From JBHENW01 sp046261875 (lineage in GTDB: Bacteria; Acidobacteriota; Thermoanaerobaculia; UBA5066; Gp7-AA6): DNA of 15,736 nucleotides. Numbering within the stretch: position 1 is the first letter of the stretch; each line of letters opens with the position of its first letter. Below the pieces are notes generated by a model. The model was not told the origin of the DNA, did no database searches, and was given only the letters and a program-made list of their open reading frames with translations. Made by a program: the position numbers and the translations under genes. Shown here in pieces: positions 7,839-14,307 of the stretch. Where the stretch lies: contig JBHENW010000042.1 in assembly GCA_046261875.1 (NCBI GenBank), positions 1-15,736 on the forward strand, written 5' to 3'.

Positions 7839-8441
7839 TCAATCCTGAGCCGGCTTCGCGTCAGGAGAGGAAGGTCTCGGATTCGCGTGGCGCATGGCCG
7901 CGTCGATCCCCTGGTTGATCCACAGCCGCAGCGCCTCGGCGGCGCGCTCGATCGACTCCTCGAACACGGCCCGCTCTCCGCGCCCGAAGGGCTCGAGCAC
8001 GTAGTCGGCGAGGTCGCGCTCGCGGCTATAGCGTTCCCCGCGGATCCCCACCCGGAGCCTCGGAAACTCCGAGGTCCCGAGGCTCGCGATGACCGACGCG
8101 ATGCCGCGCTGCCCGCCCGCCGAGCCCCGCGCGCGCATGCGCAGGGTCCCCAGCGGCAACTCGATCTCGTCGAACACCACGCAGAGGTCCGCGGGGTCGA
8201 TTTCGTTTTTTTGACAAAGATCGCGAACCGCCCCACCCGAGGCGTTCATGTAGGTCTGTGGCAGCGCGAGCAGGACCGGCTCCCCGCCGATCGTACCCCG
8301 CCCGACGCGCGACCGGCCCTCCCGGGACCGGATCCGGATTCCTTCTTCCGACGCCAGCTTCTGCACCACGCGGAAACCCGCGTTGTGCCGCGTGCTCTCG
8401 TAGCGCTCGCCGGGGTTGCCGAGGCCGACGATCGCGCGCAG
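7839..8441 (-). CDS. pth: Peptidyl-tRNA hydrolase, apparent CTG start
   Basis: Pth releases tRNA from prematurely dropped peptidyl-tRNA in the cytoplasm. Starting from CTG 8441 the protein has 200 residues, the normal length, and begins LRAIVGLGNPGERYESTRHN. It has Asn9, catalytic His19, Asn66 (PQTYMNASG) and Asp91 (VVFDEIELPLG), which correspond to the known active-site residues. The usual GGHNGL block reads GGQRGI here, a variant. The frame upstream is one CGC codon and then the TAA of rplY in the same frame, so no ATG, GTG or TTG can precede the conserved N-terminus. The first canonical-type start, GTG at 8369, would remove the catalytic His. An AAGGAG sequence lies 9 bases before the CTG. 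It belongs to the rplY-pth-rpsF run. Confidence 0.93.
   Translation of the reverse strand: MRAIVGLGNPGERYESTRHNAGFRVVQKLASEEGIRIRSREGRSRVGRGTIGGEPVLLALPQTYMNASGGAVRDLCQKNEIDPADLCVVFDEIELPLGTLRMRARGSAGGQRGIASVIASLGTSEFPRLRVGIRGERYSRERDLADYVLEPFGRGERAVFEESIERAAEALRLWINQGIDAAMRHANPRPSSPDAKPAQD
7844..7865 (-). promoter_or_regulatory. Candidate S6:S18 autoregulatory hairpin upstream of rpsF
   Basis: On the minus strand, 25 bases before the rpsF ATG, a 5-bp outer stem (CCTGA/TCAGG) encloses a GC-rich top with a GAA apex and an unpaired CCG-containing segment on the 3' side. Known rpsF leaders bind the bS6:bS18 complex through a hairpin with a bulged CCG. Here the element would sit inside the last codons of pth. 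The inner folding is ambiguous (CCG may be in the bulge or the loop), so this is only a candidate. Confidence 0.25.
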
Positions 8442-8444
8442 GCG

Positions 8445-9116
8445 TTATTTCTCCTTCTCTTCCCCCTCCGGCTCGACCGCCTTGCCCTTCTTGAGGACCT
8501 CCGGCTCGGTCACCTCGGCTGCGGGCTCCGCGACCGCCGCGGGCTCGGCCTCGTGCGTGGGGTGGACGACGTGGACGAGCACCTTCTCCGGGTCGTCCAC
8601 GACCTCGACGCCTTCGATGGCGGGGATCTGCGAGATCCGCAACGCGTCGCCGATCTCCAGAGCGGAGACGTCGATGGGGAGGGGGGCGGGGATGTTGCCC
8701 GGAAGACACTCGATCTCGACCTGTCGGGTGACGAAATCGAGGATCCCGCCCTGCGTTTTGACGCCGACCGCGGTCCCGACGGCTTCGATCGGCACGGACA
8801 CCCGGATCTTGGCGTCCATGAGGACCCGGACGAAGTCGATGTGCATCGGCTTGCGGGAGAGCGGGTCTCGCTGGAAGTCCTTGATCATGGCGTGGCGGCT
8901 CTGGTCCGAGCCGGCGAGCTTGAGCAGAAAGATCGCGTTCTCCCCCGCGCCGTTCCGGAAGGCGTCGCTCAGGGCTTTCCGGTCCACGGTGATCGGGACG
9001 TTCGGCTTGCCCGCGCCGTACACGACGGCGGGGATCTTCCCGCCGGCGCGCGTCTGGCGGGCCGAGTTCTTTCCGCGGGTCGAGCGGCGCTCGACTTCGA
9101 GATCGATGGTCTTCAT
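8445..9116 (-). CDS. rplY: 50S ribosomal protein bL25, long CTC form
   Basis: The protein has 223 residues. The N-terminal 5S rRNA-binding bL25 domain spans about 1-92 (RSTRGKNSARQTRAGGKIPAVVYG, and SRKPMHIDFVRV at its end). It is followed by the CTC-type beta domain (about 95-185) and an acidic, Ala/Glu/Lys-rich tail. This long form corresponds to Ctc of Bacillus rather than the short E. coli L25. The ATG at 9116 has only a weak GGAAG upstream. The gene lies 42 bases downstream of prs and one codon upstream of pth in the same frame. The prs-ctc-pth order is the same as in Bacillus, where ctc is linked to general stress. No evidence for such regulation is visible here. Confidence 0.96.
   Translation of the reverse strand: MKTIDLEVERRSTRGKNSARQTRAGGKIPAVVYGAGKPNVPITVDRKALSDAFRNGAGENAIFLLKLAGSDQSRHAMIKDFQRDPLSRKPMHIDFVRVLMDAKIRVSVPIEAVGTAVGVKTQGGILDFVTRQVEIECLPGNIPAPLPIDVSALEIGDALRISQIPAIEGVEVVDDPEKVLVHVVHPTHEAEPAAVAEPAAEVTEPEVLKKGKAVEPEGEEKEK
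8451..8456 (-). promoter_or_regulatory. Shine-Dalgarno AAGGAG supporting the pth CTG start
   Basis: AAGGAG on the minus strand lies within the last codons of rplY. It is followed by 9 bases (including the rplY TAA) and then the CTG at 8441. The spacing is suitable for initiation and decides in favour of CTG rather than the downstream GTG. Confidence 0.55.
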
Positions 9117-9158
9117 TGGTGTCTTCCGGCGCGGCGCGGCCGCGCAAAAGGGGCGATT

Positions 9159-10115
9159 CTACACAAAAAGCGAGGAAACGGAAGCCCCGTGGTGGATCCT
9201 CTGGATCGCCTCGCCGAGCAGCGGCGCGATCGACAGGGAGCGGATGCGCCGGCTGCGGGCCATGGCCGCCTCGACGGGGATCGTGTTGGTCACGAGGAGG
9301 CTCTCCAGGCGGCTCGCCTCGATCCGGTCCATCGCCGGGCCGGAGAAGACCCCGTGGACCCCGACCGCGTGGGTCTCCCGCGCTCCGTGCCGCCGCAAAG
9401 CCTCCTCCGCCTGCACGAGCGTGCCCGCCGTGTCGATGATGTCGTCGAGGATCAGGACGTTCCTTCCCTCGACGTCGCCGACCACGTTCAGGACTTCCGT
9501 CTCGTTCTTTCCCGTGCGGCGCTTGTCGATGATCGCCAGCGACGCATCGAGCCGCTTGCCGATGGCGCGCGCCCGCGCGACTCCGCCGACGTCCGGCGAA
9601 ACGATGACGAGATCGTCCAGGCTCATCTCGCGGATCGCGTCGAGCAGCACCGGCGCGGCGAACAGATGGTCCACCGGGATGTTGAAGAAGCCCTGGATCT
9701 GCGCGGCATGGAGGTCCATCGTCAGGATCCGGTCCGCCCCGGCGGCCGTCAGGAGGTCCGCCATGAGCTTGGCCGCGATCGGGACGCGGGGCTTGTCCTT
9801 CTTGTCCTGACGCGCATAGGCGAAGTACGGCATCACGGCGGTGATGCGCGCGGCCGAGGAACGCCGGAACGCGTCGATGAGGATCAGCAGCTCCATGACG
9901 TGATCGTTGACGGGCGGTCCGGTGGACTGGACGATGAAGACGTCGGCGCCGCGGACGTTCTCGTCGATCTGGCAGTAGTTCTCGCCGTCGGAGAAGTTGT
10001 AGAGCGTCAGCTCCCCCAGAGGGAGCCCCAGGTAGGTGCAGATCTCCCGCGCGAGCGCCGGATGCGCCCGCCCGGAAAAGATCTTCAGGTCACCGTAGGT
10101 GAAGTTGGGGACCAA
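9159..10115 (-). CDS. prs: Ribose-phosphate pyrophosphokinase (PRPP synthetase)
   Basis: The enzyme makes PRPP from ribose 5-phosphate and ATP for purine, pyrimidine, His, Trp and NAD synthesis. The protein has 318 residues. It shows LKIFSGRAHPALA near the start, the subunit-interface region SDGENYCQIDENVRG, the ATP loop YARQDKKDKPR (about 100-110), MDLHAAQIQGFF (about 133-144), and the PRPP-binding loop DDIIDTAGT (about 224-232). All key motifs are intact. The only start compatible with the N-terminus is TTG at 10115, because an in-frame TAG lies 12 bases further upstream. No clear Shine-Dalgarno is seen. It lies downstream of the tRNA-Gln gene and upstream of rplY. Confidence 0.97.
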   Translation of the reverse strand: MVPNFTYGDLKIFSGRAHPALAREICTYLGLPLGELTLYNFSDGENYCQIDENVRGADVFIVQSTGPPVNDHVMELLILIDAFRRSSAARITAVMPYFAYARQDKKDKPRVPIAAKLMADLLTAAGADRILTMDLHAAQIQGFFNIPVDHLFAAPVLLDAIREMSLDDLVIVSPDVGGVARARAIGKRLDASLAIIDKRRTGKNETEVLNVVGDVEGRNVLILDDIIDTAGTLVQAEEALRRHGARETHAVGVHGVFSGPAMDRIEASRLESLLVTNTIPVEAAMARSRRIRSLSIAPLLGEAIQRIHHGASVSSLFV

Positions 10116-10207
10116 CGGGCGGGAATTCTAGCCGGGAATCGGAGTCGGGATCCGGGGCGCCGGTACGCGCCGCGGGCTATTGCGTATCGACGAGTTTGCT
10201 TGACCTC

Positions 10208-10239
10208 TGCGCGCCGGTCGCGAAGCGACCGCCTGCGCA
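10208..10239 (-). other. Hairpin between tRNA-Gln and prs
   Basis: A perfect 6-bp stem (GGTCGC 10216-10221, GCGACC 10225-10230) with a GAA or TTC loop is extended by an outer 5-bp stem (TGCGC 10208-10212, GCGCA 10235-10239) across an internal loop. It starts 8 bases beyond the 3' end of the tRNA. No T-tract follows on the minus strand, so it may be a processing or attenuation structure rather than an intrinsic terminator. The rest of the 131-base gap to prs shows no gene. Confidence 0.45.
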
Positions 10240-10246
10240 CCAGATC

Positions 10247-10322
10247 TGGCTGGGGCGGGAGGACTCGAACCTCCAGATGCCGGCTCCAAAGGCCGGTGCC
10301 TTACCAGTTTGGCGACGCCCCA
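10247..10322 (-). tRNA. tRNA-Gln (anticodon TTG), CCA encoded
   Basis: The minus strand folds as a complete 76-base cloverleaf: acceptor TGGGGCG/CGCCCCA, a D arm with GCC/GGC, the anticodon stem CCGGC/GCCGG around the loop CTTTGGA (anticodon TTG, decoding CAA and CAG), a T arm with GGAGG/CCTCC around TTCGAGT, discriminator G and an encoded CCA at 10249-10247. It lies between spoVG and prs on the same strand. A possible -10 box lies 9 bases upstream and hairpins lie on both sides, so it may have its own promoter or be cut from the operon transcript. Confidence 0.97.
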
Positions 10323-10354
10323 TCTCCCGTCATTGTAGTGCCGGGGACGGGAGA
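10323..10354 (-). repeat. 9-bp perfect inverted repeat abutting the tRNA-Gln 5' end
   Basis: TCTCCCGTC at 10323-10331 and GACGGGAGA at 10346-10354 are perfect inverted copies with a 14-base spacer. The arm nearest the tRNA ends exactly at the base before the mature tRNA 5' end. It could be an RNA hairpin that ends spoVG transcripts or guides processing. Alternatively it could act as a DNA operator, since the spacer holds a -10-like box. No T-tract follows on the minus strand. Confidence 0.6.
10332..10337 (-). promoter_or_regulatory. Possible -10 box (TACAAT) for tRNA-Gln
   Basis: TACAAT differs from the TATAAT consensus at one position and lies 9 bases before the mature tRNA 5' end, so transcription could start close to the tRNA. 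No recognisable -35 hexamer is seen at 16-18 bases upstream, which is GC-rich. Confidence 0.3.
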
Positions 10355-10375
10355 CGGGGCGCGCCGCCCGCGTGG

Positions 10376-10687
10376 TCAGCCGACCGCTTGGGTCGGTTGA
10401 GAGGCGACGAGATCGGGAGGCTCGACGGGTCCTTCGGACCGCGTGCGCTCGTATTCCTGGAGGATGCGCCGCTCCATCCGCTCGCGCGTCTCGCGGTTCA
10501 AGGGATGCGCGATGTCCTTGAACTCGCCGTTCTTCTTCCGCTTCGAGGGCATCGAAATGAACATGCCGTTCGGACCCTGAATGACTTTCAGGTCCGAGAC
10601 GAGAAAACAGTCATCGAGAACGATCGAGACGTAAGCCTTCAGCTTCTCCTCTTCGACGGGGAAAACCTTGACCTGGGTGATCTCCAT
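10376..10687 (-). CDS. spoVG: SpoVG-family RNA/DNA-binding regulator
   Basis: The protein has 103 residues. The SpoVG fold covers about residues 1-85: MEITQVKVFPVEEEKLKAYV, SIVLDDCFLVSDLKVIQGPNG, MFISMPSKRKKNGEFKDIAHPL and a C-terminal helix NRETRERMERRILQEYE. The family is named after a Bacillus sporulation mutant. It occurs in many non-sporulating bacteria as a site-specific nucleic-acid-binding regulator, so it is not evidence of sporulation here. A GGAGG Shine-Dalgarno lies 7 bases before the ATG. The start overlaps the ispE stop as TGATG, so the two are coupled. The last 15 or so residues are not conserved-looking. Confidence 0.95.
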   Translation of the reverse strand: MEITQVKVFPVEEEKLKAYVSIVLDDCFLVSDLKVIQGPNGMFISMPSKRKKNGEFKDIAHPLNRETRERMERRILQEYERTRSEGPVEPPDLVASQPTQAVG

Positions 10688-11544
10688 CAGGAACCTCCGG
10701 GTGAGCCGGTCTTTCTCCGGTATTCGGTACGCGAGACGGTTCGGCAACGGATGATCCGCGCTTCCGGATGGCGGCGGGAGAGCTCGTCGATGGCTTCCGG
10801 TCCGGCACCTCGCAGGACGATCGCCGAGCCGGAGCCGCTGATGAGACATTCATTCGACGCTTCCCGCGCGGAATCCATGAGCGCCTCCATCCGCCGATCT
10901 GTCTCTAGCACGGCCAATGCCAGATCATTGGGGCCAAAGTATTTCTTCGTTTCTTCGATCTCGAGGCGGTCCGGGAGAGAGCGTTTCGGAAACCGACGGT
11001 GCGTTTCGTAGACGCGCGACGTCGCGATCGCGAAGGGCGGTAGCAACAGCACGAGCTCCGTCGCCGGACCATCTTCCAGCGGCTCTACCTGCTCGCCGCG
11101 CCCGGAGACGTTCGCTTCGCCGCCCGCGAGGAAGAACGGCACGTCGCTCCCGAGGCCGGACGCCAGGCTGGCGAGCTCTGCCGCTGTGAGCTCGGCTTCC
11201 CAGAGACGGATAAGCAGGGTCAGCGCGACTGCGGCATCCGCGGAGCCGCCTCCGAGGCCGGCGCCCGGCGGGATCCGTTTTTTCAGATGGATCCGGGCCT
11301 CGGCCCCTCTTCCCAGCCGCGTGGCCAGCGCACGCGCGGCGCGCACCACGAGGTTGCTCTCGTCGGACGGCGCGTCGCCGTCGCAGGTGAAGCGGAGTCC
11401 ACCGGCGAACGTCTCGACTTCCAGGTCGTCGGCGAAGTCGATGGCCACGATCCGGGAAAGGACCTCATGGAACCCGTCGCGCCGCAACCGGCCGACCCGC
11501 AGCTCGCGGTTGATCTTCCCGGGGGCCTGCGCGCTCAGATGCAA
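10687..11544 (-). CDS. ispE: 4-diphosphocytidyl-2-C-methyl-D-erythritol kinase
   Basis: IspE phosphorylates CDP-ME in the MEP (non-mevalonate) isoprenoid pathway. The protein has 285 residues and is of the GHMP kinase family: N-terminal APGKIN with Lys10, the DGFHEVLS substrate region, the ATP loop PPGAGLGGGSADAA (about 92-105), GSDVPFFLAGG with catalytic-type Asp134, and the C-terminal GHMP motif ECLISGSGSAIVL. The start is TTG at 11544, which gives the family N-terminus with a GAGG about 8 bases upstream. No ATG or GTG is available nearby. It is 10 bases downstream of the lipoprotein gene and overlaps spoVG by one base. lolB-ispE adjacency is also known in E. coli. Confidence 0.96.
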   Translation of the reverse strand: MHLSAQAPGKINRELRVGRLRRDGFHEVLSRIVAIDFADDLEVETFAGGLRFTCDGDAPSDESNLVVRAARALATRLGRGAEARIHLKKRIPPGAGLGGGSADAAVALTLLIRLWEAELTAAELASLASGLGSDVPFFLAGGEANVSGRGEQVEPLEDGPATELVLLLPPFAIATSRVYETHRRFPKRSLPDRLEIEETKKYFGPNDLALAVLETDRRMEALMDSAREASNECLISGSGSAIVLRGAGPEAIDELSRRHPEARIIRCRTVSRTEYRRKTGSPGGS

Positions 11545-11554
11545 TCCGTCGTCC

Positions 11555-12178
11555 TCAGGGGACTCTCTCGTGCGCGATCATCGTCAAGCGGAGCCGGTGC
11601 CCGGTCCGCTCGTCTTCGAGCTCCACGCGGGCCGGCCAGGGCGAGAACTCTCCGCCATAACGGGCTTCCAGCGTGCCCTCCCCCGCCGAGACCTGGAGGG
11701 AACGCAACCGGCCGGCCGAGACGTCGAGAACCGCTTCGGCCGGCTCCGGGCCCTCCCAGGTGAGCAGGCTCTCATCCCCGTCTATGCCCGCGACCCGGGG
11801 CGTTCCCTTCCGCCAGATCCCGGCGAGCAGCGAGCGGAGGTCTTCGGCCGGAACGCGCAGGGGTCGGATCCCTTCGCCCCCGAGCGTCCCGTCGGCATAC
11901 CGCGCCAGGACGTTGCCGAACTGGCCGGCGAGGGTCGCCTCCAGCCGGCCCGGCGCCTGCGTGACCGAAAGGGTCCCCGGCACGTGGAGCAGCCCCTGGA
12001 TGACGCGGGCGTCGTACAGCAGGCGGGACGCGCCGACCGAGTCCCCGCGCTCGAGTGCGGCCGACCAGGCCGCGAGAACCCGGCGCTCCTCCTCGGCCCC
12101 GGCGGGAGCGTAGGAACGGGGAGCCTGGCGCGCGCATCCCGTGGGGAGGAGGCCCGCGAGCAGCGCGGCCGCGAGCAG
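11555..12178 (-). CDS. LolB/DUF4292-like lipoprotein, start codon non-canonical
   Basis: The frame encodes a hydrophobic stretch (LLAAALLAGLLPTGC) ending in a lipobox-like Cys at 12136-12134. About 190 residues follow with alternating strand-like patterns (TLSVTQAPGRLEATLAGQFG, RVELEDERTGHRLRLTMI) that suggest the LolA/LolB beta half-barrel. Its place directly upstream of ispE matches E. coli lolB-ispE and supports an outer-membrane lipoprotein role. No ATG, GTG or TTG precedes the signal peptide in this frame back to the stop at 12559. The first one, GTG 11983, would remove the signal and about 65 residues. I placed the start at CTG 12178. ATC at 12199, which would add an Arg to the n-region, is also possible. 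A base error is another explanation. The family call is tentative. Confidence 0.6.
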   Translation of the reverse strand: MLAAALLAGLLPTGCARQAPRSYAPAGAEEERRVLAAWSAALERGDSVGASRLLYDARVIQGLLHVPGTLSVTQAPGRLEATLAGQFGNVLARYADGTLGGEGIRPLRVPAEDLRSLLAGIWRKGTPRVAGIDGDESLLTWEGPEPAEAVLDVSAGRLRSLQVSAGEGTLEARYGGEFSPWPARVELEDERTGHRLRLTMIAHERVP

Positions 12179-12191
12179 CGGCCGGGAGGCG

Positions 12192-14219
12192 TTAGGGATC
12201 GCGGCGAGGGGCCACGTCTTCCTTCTTGGAGGACAGGGCGCGGGATCGGGCGAGCTTCTCGCGGGATCGGGCGAGCTTCTCGCGGACCTTCTCGGGCTCT
12301 TCGTGCTTCAGCGCGAGCGCCCTTTCCCAATGGACGACCGCCTTGTCGAGATCCCCCTGCCTCTCGAAGAGATCCCCCAGATGCTCCTCGATCGTCGGAT
12401 CGTCCGGCTCCCGGCGGTGGGCCTCGAGCAGGCGCTTCTCCGCCGCTTCGAGCTTTCCCTGCCGGAAGTAGACCCAGCCGAGGGAGTCCAGGTAGGCGGC
12501 GTTGCGCGGCTCGCGGGCGACCGCCTTCTCGAGGAGCTGTCGCGCCTCTTCCAGCTTCACGCCGCGGTCTGCCCACATGTATCCGAGATAGTTCTGCGCC
12601 GCCGAATCGTTCGGCCGGGCGGAGAGGAGCTGACGGAAAACCTTCTCCGCTTCGGCCGGCGAGCCGCCGCGCTCCAGGCTGGCGCCGAGCCGGAAGAGGG
12701 CCTCGGTGGACTCCGGGAAGCGGCGTGAGGCTCCCTCCGCCACCCGTGACGCGCGCGAGAACTCCTTGAGCCGCGAGTACGCGTCCGCCGCCGCGAGGAC
12801 GTCTTCCGGTTCGGAAGAACCCGCGAGGCGCTCGAGGGTCGCTTCGGCGGCTTTCTTGTCCCCCGAACGGTGCTGGAACTCCGCCACCGAGGCGGTCCAC
12901 TCGACTTCATCCGGCTCGGCGGCGGCTGCGGCGCGCGCGGCCGTGAGCCCGACGGCCGGCGTCTCGCCGTCTCGCGCGGCGGCCAGGAGGATCCTCAGGG
13001 CGCGGCCGTTGACGGCGCCCTCGCTGACGGCGAGGGGCTCGAGCAGTCGCTTCGCTTCGCCGTAGTCCCTCCGGAGCAGCGCGAGGTACCCCAGCTCGAC
13101 GGTCGCCGAGCGGCGGGACTCGACGGCCTTGGGATCCTGGCCGGCGCGCTGAACCGATTCCGTCAGGATTCTGGCCGCCTCATCGAGCCGGCGCTCGCGC
13201 AGCAGCTCCATCGCGTAGGCGCGGCGCGTCGCTTCGTCCCCGGGGTCGGCCTGAAGGAGCGCGAGCAAAATCTTCTCTCCGTCCGCGATGCTCCCTCTCT
13301 CGAAGAGGACCTGCGCGAGCAGCCGGCGGATCGCGCGGTTCTCCGGGCGCCTCCCCGCCAGATCCCGGGCGCGCTTCTCCGCTTCCTCGAAGCGGCCGGC
13401 GCGCGCGAGGTCGAGCGTGATCCGCTCGGAGACGGCGGTGTTCTCGGGATCCTGTTTCTCGAGCCGGCGCAGCAGCTCGAGGGCCTCGTCGAAGCGGTCC
13501 GCGTCCTCGTAGAGATCCACCAGCGCCGCGATCGAGTCGCGGTCCTGCGGGTCGCGGGCCAGAAGCGCCCGATAGGTCTCCTCGGCCTCCCGGAGCCTTC
13601 CGCTCTTCGCGCGCGTCTCGGCCGTCAGCCGCAGGAGGCCGGGCTGGCTGCGGCCCTCGGGAAGCCGGTCGAGGACGCGGGAAGCTTCGGCGGCGCGGCC
13701 ACGCGCCATAAGCGCCCGGGCGAGCGTGACGATCGTTCCCGGGTCGTCCGGCGCGAGCTTCGCGGCCTCGCTCAGCTCGAGGATCGCCGCGTCGAGGCGC
13801 GATTGATCCTTCTCGGAAGCGGCGAGTTCGAGCGACCCGAGCAGGCGGCGCGCCTCGGGCATGCGCGGGTCGAGCCGCACGGCTTCGCGCGCCTGGGTGG
13901 TGGCCTCTTCCGGCACGTTCAAGTCCTTGAGGAGCTGCGCGTACTCCAGCCGCACGATCGGATCGCCGGGCAGATGGACGAGGACCTTCCGGTAAAGCTC
14001 CAGCGCTTCGCGATAATTGCCTTCCGCGACCGAGAGGCGGGCCCGGAGAAACGCGCGTCTCCCCTCCCGAAGAGACTCTTCGGGACCCCCCGGGGGTGCG
14101 GGAGACTGCGAGGTCGCCCGCGGAGCCTCGGCGGGATCTTGAGATCGCGGCGAAGCGGAGACCATCGAGAGAGGCGCGGCCACGAGCAGGCCGATCAGCG
14201 CGGCGGTGCGGCGATGCAT
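12192..14219 (-). CDS. Large periplasmic TPR-repeat protein
   Basis: The protein has 675 residues with a Sec-type signal peptide at about 1-22 (RRTAALIGLLVAAPLSMVSA) and a Pro/Ser/Ala-rich linker to about 50. The remainder is almost wholly tetratricopeptide-like helix pairs: GNYREALELYRKVLVHLPGD near the start, GRLREAEETYRALLARDPQD in the middle, and near the C-terminus GSPAEAEKVFRQLLSARPND, then YLDSLGWVYFRQGKLEAAEK and GDLDKAVVHWERALAL. TPR arrays bind other proteins. Partners here are unknown. The C-terminus is basic and contains a duplicated REKLARS heptad. It ends 14 bases before the lipoprotein signal sequence and appears to be the first gene of the minus-strand block. The ATG at 14219 has no strong Shine-Dalgarno. 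Confidence 0.88.
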   Translation of the reverse strand: MHRRTAALIGLLVAAPLSMVSASPRSQDPAEAPRATSQSPAPPGGPEESLREGRRAFLRARLSVAEGNYREALELYRKVLVHLPGDPIVRLEYAQLLKDLNVPEEATTQAREAVRLDPRMPEARRLLGSLELAASEKDQSRLDAAILELSEAAKLAPDDPGTIVTLARALMARGRAAEASRVLDRLPEGRSQPGLLRLTAETRAKSGRLREAEETYRALLARDPQDRDSIAALVDLYEDADRFDEALELLRRLEKQDPENTAVSERITLDLARAGRFEEAEKRARDLAGRRPENRAIRRLLAQVLFERGSIADGEKILLALLQADPGDEATRRAYAMELLRERRLDEAARILTESVQRAGQDPKAVESRRSATVELGYLALLRRDYGEAKRLLEPLAVSEGAVNGRALRILLAAARDGETPAVGLTAARAAAAAEPDEVEWTASVAEFQHRSGDKKAAEATLERLAGSSEPEDVLAAADAYSRLKEFSRASRVAEGASRRFPESTEALFRLGASLERGGSPAEAEKVFRQLLSARPNDSAAQNYLGYMWADRGVKLEEARQLLEKAVAREPRNAAYLDSLGWVYFRQGKLEAAEKRLLEAHRREPDDPTIEEHLGDLFERQGDLDKAVVHWERALALKHEEPEKVREKLARSREKLARSRALSSKKEDVAPRRDP
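12240..12281 (-). repeat. Exact 21-bp tandem duplication in the TPR gene
   Basis: The 21-base unit at 12240-12260 is repeated without change at 12261-12281. It keeps the reading frame and encodes two copies of the heptad REKLARS in the basic C-terminal tail. The perfect identity suggests a recent slippage event. Confidence 0.9.
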
Positions 14220-14307
14220 GGTCGTTCAATGTAGCACGCGGCGTTCCACCTCGAGGCACGTGCGCGCGTTATGCTCCGGGTCTGCCTCGTCGGCGGAAGG
14301 GATGGAA
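14220..14307. promoter_or_regulatory. Divergent intergenic region with paired palindromes
   Basis: These 88 bases separate the divergent TPR and secreted-protein genes and should hold both promoters. Two adjacent perfect 8-base palindromes, CCTCGAGG (14249-14256) and GCACGTGC (14256-14263), share one base near the centre. TATGCT (14270-14275, plus strand) and TACATT (minus strand, close to the TPR start) are weak -10-like hexamers without convincing -35 partners. Confidence 0.3.

Noticed and set aside
10116..10207. Possible riboswitch or PRPP/purine-related leader before prs
   Set aside because: No recognisable riboswitch core is seen in this short GC-rich stretch.
7818..10400. Very long plus-strand open frame opposite pth, rplY, prs and the tRNA
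   Set aside because: It runs antisense across several certain genes and a tRNA, has low-complexity Arg/Asp/Gly-rich content and matches no family. Such frames are expected in GC-rich DNA.
11186..12769. Long plus-strand open frame opposite ispE, the lipoprotein and the TPR gene
   Set aside because: It covers three minus-strand genes and its sequence is Arg/Pro/Ser-rich with no domain.
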